Positions 1 to 8,071 of a stretch of DNA of 22,524 nt are shown in pieces. Both the position numbers and the translations under genes were made by a program. Origin of the DNA: a virus; the IMG/VR virus record IMGVR_UViG_3300042519_001576, positions 1 to 22,524 of that record; one strand, 5' to 3'. The stretch's first letter is position 1. Each line of letters begins with the position of its first letter. The notes under the pieces were generated by a model, which was not told the DNA's origin, did not search any database, and saw only the letters and a list, made by a program, of their open reading frames with translations.

Positions 1-1
1 T

Positions 2-2281
2 GGTATTGAAAAAGGTAAAGCTAAGAAACTTGAAAAGCTGATTAAACCAGACCCAAAAACCATGACCGAAGAACAAATGGCTGAAATTAAAGCTAGAGTA
101 GCCGCTATGTTGCCAGAAGAGTTAGAATCAATCAAAAAACAAATTGCTGAACATAAAGCGTTGGCAAACTTGTATGATAAGAAACAGTTACCTCTTAAAA
201 TTCTTGCTAACTCATGGTTTGGTTCATATGGTGCGCCATATATCTTTAACTGGGGTGATACTGACTCTGCTGAAGAGACAACATGTCGTGGTCGTCAATA
301 CTTACGTTTGATGGTTCGTCACTTTACTGAAAAGTATGGTTTCAGACCGTTAGTGATGGATACTGATGGTTGTAACTTAGCAGCGCCAGATAATATCGAT
401 GAATTTAAATATGTTGCTAAAGGTTCACATTGGAAAACAGAAGAAGACGGTGGTAAAGAATTAACTGGTTTAGAAGCTGTGTTGGCTGAATTCAATGAAA
501 ACTTTATGGAAGGTCGTATGGGGTTGGACTTAGATGATATCTGTAATTCAACAATTAACTTTGCTCGTAAAAACTATGCTAACGATATAGGTGGTAAAAT
601 CAAGTTGGTTGGTAACTCAGTTAAGTCTAAAAAAATGTCTGTGTTTATCGAAGAGTTTTTAGGTAAAGGTATTAGAATGTTATTGGATGGTGATGGTTAT
701 TCATTTGTAAAGTTCTATCATGAATACGTAGATAAGATTTATAATTATCAAATTCCGCTTGTTAAGATGGCTTCAAAAGCAAAAGTGAAGTCAACCATTG
801 CTGATTACAAAAAGAAGTCTCTAACAAAGAATAAAGCTGGTAATCCGATGCCTAAACAAGCGCATATGGAATTAGCAATTAGAAGTAACTTAGATGTTAC
901 TTTGGGTGACGTATTATATTACATAAACACTGGTTCTGCTAAATCTCATGGTGATTTAAAAACAGTTGAAAAGAATAAGATGACCAAAAAAGAAAAAGAT
1001 GCTTATTTTGCTGAACATGGTACTTTACCAAAAGTTGAAAAGGTTACAGAACTTAATTGTAAGTTAATTGACCAAGATACTGTTGAAAAAGATTTTGAAA
1101 ACATTAAAGAAATGGAGATGCTTAAAAAAGCGTTAATTACATTAGCTGAAAATGGTAGTAAAGATAGTGAAGAGTATCAAAATATTGAAGCTAGAATTAA
1201 AGATATTGATGAGTCTTTATATACTGATGAATATAATGTTGCACGTTACTTAGAAGCGTTTAATAAAAAAGTTAAACCACTTCTTGTTTGTTTCCACCCA
1301 GATATTCGTTCAAAAATATTATTGGATATTGTTAAAGTTAAAGATAAAACAACTAAGAAAACTACTGAACGTTTAAAAGATAGAACTATCTTTACTAAAG
1401 GTGAATGCGAATTAGTTTCTGGTATGCCATTTAAAGAATCAGACCAAGATTCATATGAAGACCTTATGAGAATGGAAGATAAAGAAATCAAATTCTGGGA
1501 TAAAGTAAATAAAGTTCCAAATAATATGGAAGTTGAAGAGTGGGAAGAAATAAGAGCTGATTACCATGAAAGAATGAGAATTGCTAAAGAAGAAGGAGTT
1601 AAACATGAAAAAGAACAGTTGGATAAATTATTTAAACATTTAGAGGTAAATCATTTAAAAAATATTAGAACTTATGGTGATTTAGGTGTTGAAATTTTAA
1701 CTATTGTTGGTGTTTATGATGGAGGTTCTGGTATGTTAATTTCTAGAAAATGGGGCGAACCGCTTTATCATATTACAGACGCTTTTAAATATGAAAAAGA
1801 AGCGATTGAACGAGAAAAGTATTACAAACTCAACGGTAAAGATAATGATGATGATAGATATGAACAATGGTTAGATTATATCACTGAATTCGAAATAATG
1901 ACTGGTAAAACTAATAATTATTCAGAATACATAGATAAAGAACCATGCGATATTGACCCAACAACTGAAGAACTAAATGTTAACGTAATTGTTGAAGGGG
2001 TTCGTAAGTTAGAAACTGAACTTTTTAATAACGTTAAAGTAGAAGTAAAACCTAAACGTAAATATTCTGAAAATGAAGAAGAAGATGATGATGAATTAGA
2101 AGAAGATGAAAATGGGAACATTATTAGAAACGATGAAGAATTACTTCTTGATGATGAATATGATGATACTTTTGGTGAGATGCCAGATGAATTACTAGAA
2201 GAATTGGCTAGTATAAACGGAATGGATAAAGAAGCGGAATTGCAAGTAAAAGAAGAGGAAGAAGATGAGTGGGGATTCTAA
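2..2281 (+). CDS. Family B DNA polymerase, C-terminal part (5' end outside window)
   Basis: Replicative DNA polymerase of the T4 gp43 type, acting in phage genome replication. The frame is open from base 2 upstream of the first visible ATG (62), so the gene begins outside the window and the exonuclease domain and motif A are not seen. Motif B is K..-NSWFG (197-223), a variant of K-x3-NS-x-YG. Motif C is DTDG (359-370), 50 residues later, the spacing expected for this family, with G in place of the usual S. A thumb-like segment rich in lysine follows, then a long region I cannot assign. The last ~70 residues are strongly acidic and end in WGF; T4-type polymerases bind the sliding clamp through an aromatic C-terminus, so this tail may do the same (inference). 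The gene ends just before a hairpin terminator. Confidence in family is high; exact subfamily is unknown. Confidence 0.88.
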   Translation, partial: GIEKGKAKKLEKLIKPDPKTMTEEQMAEIKARVAAMLPEELESIKKQIAEHKALANLYDKKQLPLKILANSWFGSYGAPYIFNWGDTDSAEETTCRGRQYLRLMVRHFTEKYGFRPLVMDTDGCNLAAPDNIDEFKYVAKGSHWKTEEDGGKELTGLEAVLAEFNENFMEGRMGLDLDDICNSTINFARKNYANDIGGKIKLVGNSVKSKKMSVFIEEFLGKGIRMLLDGDGYSFVKFYHEYVDKIYNYQIPLVKMASKAKVKSTIADYKKKSLTKNKAGNPMPKQAHMELAIRSNLDVTLGDVLYYINTGSAKSHGDLKTVEKNKMTKKEKDAYFAEHGTLPKVEKVTELNCKLIDQDTVEKDFENIKEMEMLKKALITLAENGSKDSEEYQNIEARIKDIDESLYTDEYNVARYLEAFNKKVKPLLVCFHPDIRSKILLDIVKVKDKTTKKTTERLKDRTIFTKGECELVSGMPFKESDQDSYEDLMRMEDKEIKFWDKVNKVPNNMEVEEWEEIRADYHERMRIAKEEGVKHEKEQLDKLFKHLEVNHLKNIRTYGDLGVEILTIVGVYDGGSGMLISRKWGEPLYHITDAFKYEKEAIEREKYYKLNGKDNDDDRYEQWLDYITEFEIMTGKTNNYSEYIDKEPCDIDPTTEELNVNVIVEGVRKLETELFNNVKVEVKPKRKYSENEEEDDDELEEDENGNIIRNDEELLLDDEYDDTFGEMPDELLEELASINGMDKEAELQVKEEEEDEWGF

Positions 2282-2287
2282 ATAACA

Positions 2288-2312
2288 AAGGGGCTATTAA
2301 GCCCCTTTTTTA
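2288..2312 (+). terminator. Intrinsic terminator after DNA polymerase
   Basis: Perfect 8-bp stem AAGGGGCT / AGCCCCTT with loop ATTA (2296-2299), followed by a T run. It lies between convergent genes, so it can also stop minus-strand transcription of the neck-like gene, although the U tract is weaker in that direction. Confidence 0.9.
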
Positions 2313-2314
2313 TT

Positions 2315-3457
2315 TTAATATACCCAGAACCCTAGTGGTCTGTATTTTAGCGTTTTGTTTAAGTTTTCAGCTTCGTTAGCGCCTCGTTCTAATTGTTTTG
2401 TTGATGATAATCTTTCTAATCTAGCGTCAAGTCTTTCTAACACTGCTTTTTTCTCTTCATTACCTTCAGATAATAATGAATCGTAATCCATTGTCCTTTC
2501 TGCGCCTTCAACACCTACAATACCACCAAATTTACCTCTAACTCTACCTAGTGTTCTTTTACCTTCAGCAATAAACAATTGACGTACTAGTGTTTTTGTT
2601 GGTTCATTAAAGTCTGCATAATCTAATTTAGATAGTGGAACTTGGTTAGGCATTTTGATAATGTCTGGATTATCTTTTCTACATTGGTCAACGTTATCTG
2701 GATTTGTGTCATAATAGAAATACCATACTTGACAACCAGTTAAATTAATTGCACTACCAACACCACCAATACCTTGTCCAAAAGATAATTTAGAACCTGG
2801 AGTGCTAATCAAGTGTAATAGTTTTGTACCGTCTGGTCCAGCTGTTATTTTATGAACCAATTCACTTCTTACGATACGATTTTTTAAGTTCATATCAGCA
2901 GCAGTTAATAAAATATCAAATGCTGGTGCAATATAATAACCAGAACGAGCAAAACCAGGTCCGCCAGTACCAACACCACCACCTATTTGTGAAAATCCAC
3001 CACCAAATCCATAGTCAATACCACCATAGTTAGCTAATAACGCTTGGCTAGTTGCTGGAGGTGTAATCCAAAGTACTTCATTTATTTCACGACCAGCTGG
3101 TATTTGATATACTTGTCTTCCAGATTCAAGAGTCACAAAATCTTTTTTAAGTTCCCATGGGCCTCTAGTTTGTAAACCAACTTGTTTTGAATACGCGTAA
3201 GTGTATTGTGTCATGAAATCAAAATTTCTAACACTCAACGCAAACGCCATATCCAACGTATCTAAATTTTGACCAATCAATGATTGCCATTGATGTTCAA
3301 TCAACCATTCTTGAACGTATTGAGCATAATCTTCAATACAAATTTCAAGAAGAGTACATAATTGTTCATCTGTTAATTCAATTTGACGAGTTGGTGCACC
3401 TAATGAATGACGCAACTGTCTGAATAATTTTTCTTTATCGTCTAAACTAACTCCCAT
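2315..3457 (-). CDS. Virion structural protein, likely neck/connector (gp13-like)
   Basis: 380-residue protein. Residues 19-45 (LGAP...IELTDEQL...) resemble the N-terminal helical segment common in neck and head-to-tail connector proteins of T4-like phages. A conserved-looking block at 78-135 and a glycine-rich stretch at 144-173 follow; the C-terminal ~60 residues are charged and probably helical. There is no signal peptide, membrane segment or catalytic motif. The start is an ATG preceded on the minus strand by TATTTATA (3481-3474), the same octamer seen before other structural genes. The sheath, tube and likely neck genes 8827-10410 on the plus strand support a virion role, and the T4 order 13-14-15-18-19 fits if this is gp13-like. 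That assignment is an inference from pattern and synteny; another connector or baseplate protein is possible. Confidence 0.5.
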   Translation of the reverse strand: MGVSLDDKEKLFRQLRHSLGAPTRQIELTDEQLCTLLEICIEDYAQYVQEWLIEHQWQSLIGQNLDTLDMAFALSVRNFDFMTQYTYAYSKQVGLQTRGPWELKKDFVTLESGRQVYQIPAGREINEVLWITPPATSQALLANYGGIDYGFGGGFSQIGGGVGTGGPGFARSGYYIAPAFDILLTAADMNLKNRIVRSELVHKITAGPDGTKLLHLISTPGSKLSFGQGIGGVGSAINLTGCQVWYFYYDTNPDNVDQCRKDNPDIIKMPNQVPLSKLDYADFNEPTKTLVRQLFIAEGKRTLGRVRGKFGGIVGVEGAERTMDYDSLLSEGNEEKKAVLERLDARLERLSSTKQLERGANEAENLNKTLKYRPLGFWVY

Positions 3458-3473
3458 AATTTATTTATTTACT

Positions 3474-3481
3474 TATAAATA
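3474..3481 (-). promoter_or_regulatory. TATTTATA late-promoter-like octamer
   Basis: Reads TATTTATA on the minus strand, 17 nt upstream of the neck-like gene start at 3457. Member of the recurring octamer set. Confidence 0.4.
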
Positions 3482-3567
3482 TGAGAATAAACACAATTAT
3501 GCTAAAAATTTCTTTGTTAATTCGTAACTTAATCGCTACCTAACTCGTATTTTATAAAAATAATGGA

Positions 3568-3575
3568 TATTTATA
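3568..3575 (+). promoter_or_regulatory. TATTTATA late-promoter-like octamer
   Basis: Exact TATTTATA 15 nt before the ATG at 3590. If it is a promoter, the upstream ATG at 3563 cannot be the start of the endonuclease, so it favours 3590. Confidence 0.35.
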
Positions 3576-3589
3576 TTAAAATAAAAATA

Positions 3590-4675
3590 ATGGATAAATT
3601 AAAATTTATAAATAAGGCTATATTAATACATAATAATAAGTATGATTATTCGTTAGTGGATTATAAAAGAATTGACTCAAAAGTTAAAATAATATGTAAT
3701 ATTCATGGTGAATTTGAACAGACACCACATCATCATATTTATAGAAAACAAGGGTGTAATAAATGTGGTTATATTAATATTAGTAAAAACACCAGAAAAA
3801 ATAAAAACGTTTTTGTTTCTGAAGCTAAATTAATACATGGTGATAAATATGATTATTCATTAGTTGACTATGTTAACGCAAAAACCAAAGTTAAAATAAT
3901 ATGTAAAACTCATGGTGTGTTTGAGCAAACACCAACAAATCACCTAAATGGTCAAACATGTGGTAAATGTAACGGTTTAAATAAAACAACCAATGAGTTT
4001 ATAAAACAAGCTAAGTTAATACATAACAATAATTATGATTATTCATTAGTTGATTATTATGATACTAAAACTAAAGTTAAAATTATATGTAATAGTCATG
4101 GTATGTTTGAACAAACACCAAACCAACATTTAACATTAAAACAAGGTTGTCCAAAATGTGTTGGTAAGAATAAAACAACTAATGAATTTATTAATGAGGC
4201 TAAATTAAAACACGGTGATAAATATAATTACACTAAAACAATATATAAAAAATCTAAAATTAAAATAGATATAATATGTCCAAACCATGGTTTATTTAAA
4301 CAAACACCAAATATGCATTTAAAGGGTCAAGGTTGTCCTATTTGTAAAGAATCAAAAGGTGAAAAAACTATTCGTGAATTGTTGATTAAAAATAATATAA
4401 ATTTTAACCAACAACATACTTTTTTTGATTGTAAAAATATAAATGTTTTACCGTTTGATTTCTATTTACCAGACTATAATACTTGTATCGAATACGATGG
4501 GATACAACATTTTAAACCAGTTAATAGATTTGGTGGTGAAAAAGGTTTTTTATTGACTAAACAAAACGATTCAATAAAAAATAATTACTGTTTAGTCAAT
4601 AAAATAAACTTAATAAGAATACCTTATTTTGAAGATATTACATTTCATTTAAAAACTTTATTACCAGTAAACTAG
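3590..4675 (+). CDS. Free-standing homing endonuclease with four zinc-ribbon repeats and Vsr-like nuclease domain
   Basis: Probable site-specific DNA endonuclease that spreads its own gene. Counting from the upstream in-frame ATG (3563), residues 15-262 are four repeats of ~55 residues of the form F..A..iH..kYdYs..dY...KvkIiC..HG.F.QtP..Hl...gC..C, each with Cys/His ligands for a zinc ribbon, probably DNA-binding. Residues 267-360 form a Vsr/PD-(D/E)XK-like nuclease domain with the core LPFDFYLPDY...IEYDGIQHF. I choose ATG 3590 rather than 3563 because a TATTTATA octamer lies at 3568-3575. The last 38 bp overlap the 3' end of the glutaredoxin gene on the other strand, so the last residues are read antisense through that gene. 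Codon use is very A/T-rich, unlike the polymerase. It sits between two minus-strand genes. Confidence 0.8.
   Translation: MDKLKFINKAILIHNNKYDYSLVDYKRIDSKVKIICNIHGEFEQTPHHHIYRKQGCNKCGYINISKNTRKNKNVFVSEAKLIHGDKYDYSLVDYVNAKTKVKIICKTHGVFEQTPTNHLNGQTCGKCNGLNKTTNEFIKQAKLIHNNNYDYSLVDYYDTKTKVKIICNSHGMFEQTPNQHLTLKQGCPKCVGKNKTTNEFINEAKLKHGDKYNYTKTIYKKSKIKIDIICPNHGLFKQTPNMHLKGQGCPICKESKGEKTIRELLIKNNINFNQQHTFFDCKNINVLPFDFYLPDYNTCIEYDGIQHFKPVNRFGGEKGFLLTKQNDSIKNNYCLVNKINLIRIPYFEDITFHLKTLLPVN
3605..4348 (+). repeat. Four tandem zinc-ribbon coding repeats
   Basis: Four in-frame copies of ~165 nt with period about 190 nt inside the endonuclease gene. Each encodes a KYdYslvdY...KvkIiC..HG.FeQtP core. They are diverged in DNA but clearly homologous in protein. 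Confidence 0.85.
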
Positions 4676-4898
4676 CTTCTTCGATACTTTTAAACGAAAC
4701 ATTTGGTACCAATAATTGGTTACCAACCTTTATGATAGGAACTTCATCAGCTTTTGAAACTTCCCTAACTTTTTCAAACTCTTCAGTGTTTTCATCTAGT
4801 TCAATATCGACATCTCTAAATTCGACACCTTCGTTTGTTAAAATTTCTTTTAATTCTGTGCAATAAGGGCACCCTTTAAAACCATAAATTGTTACCAT
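4638..4898 (-). CDS. Glutaredoxin
   Basis: 86-residue cytosolic thiol-disulfide oxidoreductase, full length for the family. The redox site CPYC is at residues 10-13, followed by a helix, and the cis-proline loop (EVPIIKVG) is at 52-59. In T4-like phages such proteins commonly reduce ribonucleotide reductase; no reductase gene is in this window, so the partner here is unknown. The ATG lies 5 nt after the stop of the SNF2 helicase fragment, so it was probably co-transcribed with the helicase before the accessory insertions. Its final 38 bp overlap the convergent endonuclease gene. The overlap covers codons for the last ~12 residues, beyond the conserved fold core. Confidence 0.9.
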   Translation of the reverse strand: MVTIYGFKGCPYCTELKEILTNEGVEFRDVDIELDENTEEFEKVREVSKADEVPIIKVGNQLLVPNVSFKSIEEASLLVIKFLNEM

Positions 4899-4903
4899 AA
4901 TAA

Positions 4904-5152
4904 TTAATCTATTAATTGTTCTGCTAATAAAGCAGTTATTTCATCCTCTGTTATTGTTTTTTCACCCATAATGGTTGAAATTATATCTTTTTTGTTTCTT
5001 AACATTTCCCACATTCTAGTTGAAATGCTATTTTCAAATAATTGATAGTAAACGTTAACGTCATTATTTTGACCTATACGATACGCACGGTCTTCAGCTT
5101 GCTCATTGTTATAATGATAAATATTTTTAAAAAGAAAGTAAATATTATTCAC
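4904..5152 (-). pseudogene. Detached 3' fragment of a SNF2-family helicase
   Basis: Residues 15-82 of this 82-codon frame match the C-terminus (from residue 545) of the intact SNF2 helicase at 6131-7978. The first 26 matching residues, beginning NNEQAEDRAYRIGQ (helicase motif VI), are identical in protein, while aligned DNA (5035-5110 versus 6271-6346) shows about 11 differences in 76 bases, all silent. Homology stops abruptly at about 5110; the preceding 14 codons are unrelated AT-rich sequence. With no ATPase lobe, the product could not be a helicase. It lies immediately upstream of glutaredoxin, the position expected for the original end of the helicase gene. I read it as a remnant left when the ribbon-helix-helix/HNH cassette inserted; whether it is translated is unknown. 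Confidence 0.8.
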
Positions 5153-5229
5153 TTTTTTAATAATATTAATATATTTATTAATGTGGGTACAATGTTACCA
5201 CAAATAATAGTTTAATTAAATTAATTAAA

Positions 5230-5637
5230 ATGAAAGAAACGGAAATAAAAATTAGAATAAATTCTGAACTTAAACGTAAGTTTAAAAATAAATGCAAAAT
5301 TGAATCTTTATCAATGAGTGATAAAATAGTTAATTTTATAAATGATGATATTAATTGTATAGAAGATGGTGTTTATTTAGCACAAGAAAAATCAATTAGA
5401 ATATTATTAACTAAAATGGTATTAAATAAAATTTTAAATAATGGATTATTCGAATTTACTGACACACTTAAAAAAGTTTTAGAAGATGCATTAAAAGAGA
5501 ATTTAGGTTTTGAAACCATAGTGTCAGATATATTATTTAATAAAGAAAATAATATGACTTATGGTTATGTTCAATTTTACTTAGAAGATTCAACACCATA
5601 TAATATTGATTTCACAGTTATTCCAAATGCAAAGTAA
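5230..5637 (+). CDS. Ribbon-helix-helix-like protein paired with HNH endonuclease
   Basis: 135 residues. The first ~41 (EIKIRINSELKRKFKNKC...MSDKIVNFI) have the pattern of a ribbon-helix-helix DNA-binding fold: a short strand, then two helices. The rest is acidic and helical, ending in a probable strand region; I recognise no domain there. Its last 11 bp overlap the start of the HNH gene (ATG at 5627), so the two are probably translationally coupled. It may repress the endonuclease or help it find DNA (inference). Upstream sequence 5153-5229 contains TATTTATT (5172-5179) and an imperfect inverted repeat around 5184-5202 that could be an operator. It is very A/T-rich, like the other accessory genes. 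Confidence 0.6.
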   Translation: MKETEIKIRINSELKRKFKNKCKIESLSMSDKIVNFINDDINCIEDGVYLAQEKSIRILLTKMVLNKILNNGLFEFTDTLKKVLEDALKENLGFETIVSDILFNKENNMTYGYVQFYLEDSTPYNIDFTVIPNAK

Positions 5638-6136
5638 AATATGTACTAAATGTAATATTGAGAAATCAATTAATGAATTTCACGTTAATAAATTAGGTAA
5701 AGATGGTTATCATTGTCAATGTAAAGAATGTAAAAATAATTATAAAAAAGAATATAATCAAAAAAACCAAGATAAAAGACGAGAATATGGATTAAAAAAT
5801 AAACACGTTGGTTTATGGAGAAGCGTTCTTAAAATGTCATTATGGCGATTAAACACCAAAAAAGAAGGTTATACTATAGACCTTCTTGGTTACTCTGCCT
5901 TAGAATTTAAAGAACATATTGAACAGTTATTCACAGAAGGTATGTCTTGGGATAACCATGGCGAGTGGCATGTTGACCATATTAGACCAGTAAGTAGTTT
6001 TGATACAACTGAGCACCCTAGTGTTGTCAATGCATTGGAAAATTTAAGACCTATGTGGAGTACTACTAGGGTGATTAATGGTGTTTATTATGAAGGTAAT
6101 CTAAATAGAAATAAAATTAAACGTAAAAAGTTATAA
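5627..6136 (+). CDS. HNH homing endonuclease
   Basis: 169-residue endonuclease of the phage HNH type. An N-terminal zinc finger has paired cysteines (C6, C9 and C30/C32/C35). The HNH site is WHVDHIRPVSSF (residues 114-125), preceded by GMSWDNHGE and followed by LENLRPMW, the usual arrangement for phage-borne HNH homing endonucleases. The start at 5627 is preferred over an in-frame ATG at 5606 because it begins directly before the zinc finger and overlaps the upstream gene by only 11 bp. Its last 6 bp overlap the stop of the SNF2 helicase on the opposite strand. Given the displaced SNF2 fragment on the other side, it most likely homed into the helicase gene at motif VI. Confidence 0.85.
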   Translation: MQSKICTKCNIEKSINEFHVNKLGKDGYHCQCKECKNNYKKEYNQKNQDKRREYGLKNKHVGLWRSVLKMSLWRLNTKKEGYTIDLLGYSALEFKEHIEQLFTEGMSWDNHGEWHVDHIRPVSSFDTTEHPSVVNALENLRPMWSTTRVINGVYYEGNLNRNKIKRKKL

Positions 6137-7978
6137 TTCACCATCTAATATTTTTTGAATTAACAAATCAGTTTCATCTTCTTTTGATGCATTATCAACA
6201 CCTAATATTGTGTTAATTACTTGTTTTTTTTGTTTTAAAGTTTCCCACATCCTAACTGAAATCGTATCTTCAAATAATTGATAATATACATTAACGTCAT
6301 TATTTTGTCCAATACGATACGCTCTATCTTCTGCTTGTTCATTATTACCAGTAACCCAATCAAACGAATTAAATATAACAACAGTTGCTTCAGTCAACGT
6401 AATACCAACACCAGCACTTTTTATGTTTCCAACAAAAACTTTTACTTTTTCATTGTTTTGGAATTGGTCAACTGAATGTTGTTTTTTAGCTGATGACATT
6501 GGACCGTTATGTTTAACAGCTGCCTTACCAAAATGATTCGCAATTATTTCTAATTCATCTGAAAATGATGTAAACACAATTACTTTACGTCCCATTTCAA
6601 TAGCGTTCTCAACCATTTCAATTGTGTATGGAATCGCTTCGTTAGCAATGAATTGTCTTAATAATATAAGTTCAACCAAATCTTTTTGTGATTCGTTTGT
6701 TCTTTTGCCTTGTTTCTTTTTCAATTCAACATATTCATCCCATAGTTTATCATACATTCTCCAACCGTTTTTATCTAGTTGATGATACATTGGAGTAACT
6801 ATTTTGTCTGGCATGTCTATAGCGTCAGTCTTTAAACGTCTTAATAATATGTTTTTTGTTTTGTTTGCTAATTCTTCTAAATTACTAGCACCATCTGTTA
6901 TCCATATTTGCTTTCTTTGGCCGTTTTTAAGCGTTCTAAAGAACTTTTTACCTTCACAGTATCTTACTGCATAGTGTTTCCAATTATCTGCAATAGGTGA
7001 CTTAATTATCTTTAAAAGATTAAAAAAGTCCATAGGTCTATTTGCGACTGGAGTACCAGTAAGAAGCCATACTTTTGGTATATTATGCTTGACGCATAAA
7101 TCAACCATGATTTTACCTCTGATACTTTCATTATTTTTTAAATTATGTGCTTCATCGACAATACATAAATCAAATTTTTCATTAACCATATCTTTAATCA
7201 ATATAGGTTCTTTTTCGCCTTCTTTTAGTTTTTTTGTAGGTGGTAAAGTATGAAAGTTTTTAAGTATGTCAAAATTTATTATTGTAAATTTATTTGAATC
7301 CCATTTCTTCCCATCAACAATTGTTGTTTCATCGCAAAATACATTTATTTCACGCTGCCAGTTTATTTTTGTTGATGATGTGGTAACTATAAGGATTTTT
7401 TCAGCACCACTTTCTAGTGCAGCAATAATTGATTGCATGGATTTACCTAAACCCATGTCGTCTGCTAATATACAACCATTTCTAGATAATAAAAATTTAA
7501 TACCATCTTCTTGGTGTTTGTATAATGTTTTACCGTATTTACTAAGTATTTCATTATATTTTGATAAATCTACATTCACATCAATTGGTTCAAAATAAGG
7601 GTCATCAGTTACTTGTGTTTTTGGTAACCAATACATTTTTGATTCCTTTTGGTTTTGCTTTAATTTACCATAAATATGAAAACTTTTATCTGTATCTGCT
7701 AATATAAATTCAATAAGGACTTTTTCTGGTATAAATGACAAATCATCTAACTTTTTAAGTTCCTCACCTAAATAAGGTGTAATACCTATTACTCTATTAA
7801 TATATTGTGGTTCTTTATCGTGATTATCTACTATATATCTAGATTGATTCTCTGTTAATTGAATCTTTTTGTTTTTAATGAATTCATTTTTAAGCTTTTT
7901 AATATACGGATTTATACCATCATAGTCTTCCAATAAAGACAACGCTGAATGGCTTTTTAAATCATTAATATCAATCAC
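6131..7978 (-). CDS. SNF2-family DNA helicase/translocase
   Basis: 615-residue superfamily 2 ATPase, a dsDNA translocase probably used in recombination, repair or fork remodelling. Visible motifs: Q-like YKHQEDGIKFLL (153-164), Walker A ILADDMGLGKS (170-180), DEAH (275-278), motif III LLTGTP (305-310), lobe-2 KVIVFTSF, GVGITL, and motif VI QAEDRAYRIGQ (548-558). All key residues are present, so it should be active. The first ~140 residues are not recognised. The start is GTG at 7978, since a stop lies four codons upstream and no in-frame ATG is near. A Bacteroidetes-type promoter lies at 8043-8013. The last 71 codons appear to be a replacement copy delivered with the adjacent HNH cassette, because a second, diverged copy sits at 4904-5110. 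Confidence 0.9.
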   Translation of the reverse strand: MIDINDLKSHSALSLLEDYDGINPYIKKLKNEFIKNKKIQLTENQSRYIVDNHDKEPQYINRVIGITPYLGEELKKLDDLSFIPEKVLIEFILADTDKSFHIYGKLKQNQKESKMYWLPKTQVTDDPYFEPIDVNVDLSKYNEILSKYGKTLYKHQEDGIKFLLSRNGCILADDMGLGKSMQSIIAALESGAEKILIVTTSSTKINWQREINVFCDETTIVDGKKWDSNKFTIINFDILKNFHTLPPTKKLKEGEKEPILIKDMVNEKFDLCIVDEAHNLKNNESIRGKIMVDLCVKHNIPKVWLLTGTPVANRPMDFFNLLKIIKSPIADNWKHYAVRYCEGKKFFRTLKNGQRKQIWITDGASNLEELANKTKNILLRRLKTDAIDMPDKIVTPMYHQLDKNGWRMYDKLWDEYVELKKKQGKRTNESQKDLVELILLRQFIANEAIPYTIEMVENAIEMGRKVIVFTSFSDELEIIANHFGKAAVKHNGPMSSAKKQHSVDQFQNNEKVKVFVGNIKSAGVGITLTEATVVIFNSFDWVTGNNEQAEDRAYRIGQNNDVNVYYQLFEDTISVRMWETLKQKKQVINTILGVDNASKEDETDLLIQKILDGEL

Positions 7979-8012
7979 TTTTATTTGTCAATTTAAACAA
8001 TGTTATTATATT

Positions 8013-8043
8013 TAAATATAATAAAATTTTAAATAAAAATCAA
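8013..8043 (-). promoter_or_regulatory. Bacteroidetes-type promoter for SNF2 helicase
   Basis: On the minus strand, TTG (8043-8041), a 20-nt spacer, then TATATTTA (8020-8013), one mismatch from TAnnTTTG. It sits about 35 nt before the GTG start. The spacer is the same as at 20912-20942. Confidence 0.5.
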
Positions 8044-8071
8044 TAGTTGTGATTATTATTTATTAGATTAA

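Larger units (their letters stand above)
5111..6346. mobile_element. HNH homing cassette carrying a replacement SNF2 3' end
   Basis: Inferred unit lying between the two points where SNF2 C-terminal homology begins. It holds the ribbon-helix-helix gene, the HNH endonuclease gene and a copy of the last 71 codons of the SNF2 gene. Removing it would rejoin helicase codon 544 to codon 545 of the displaced fragment and restore one uninterrupted gene running into glutaredoxin. Boundaries are from protein and DNA homology only; no terminal repeats are visible. Confidence 0.55.

Noticed and set aside
254-268. GDTDS as the polymerase motif C
   Set aside because: It lies only 10 residues after motif B; the family spacing is about 50 residues, which fits DTDG at 359-370.
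3530-3562. Minus-strand frame (IIFIKYELGSD then stop) as a remnant of the glutaredoxin C-terminus (LLVIKFLNEM)
   Set aside because: Only an I-K-aromatic core is shared over about 10 residues; this is within chance for AT-rich sequence.
5184-5202. Imperfect inverted repeat GTGGGTA...TTACCAC as a defined operator
   Set aside because: Only four contiguous pairs without bulges and no second copy; kept only as a possibility in the gene note.
5230-6136. Toxin-antitoxin module
   Set aside because: The downstream protein is a clear phage-type HNH homing endonuclease with zinc finger, and the position inside the helicase duplication explains it better.
4904-6346. Group I intron or intein interrupting the SNF2 gene
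   Set aside because: The HNH gene is on the opposite strand, the helicase at 6131-7978 already has a full C-terminus, and no intein splice motifs are seen.
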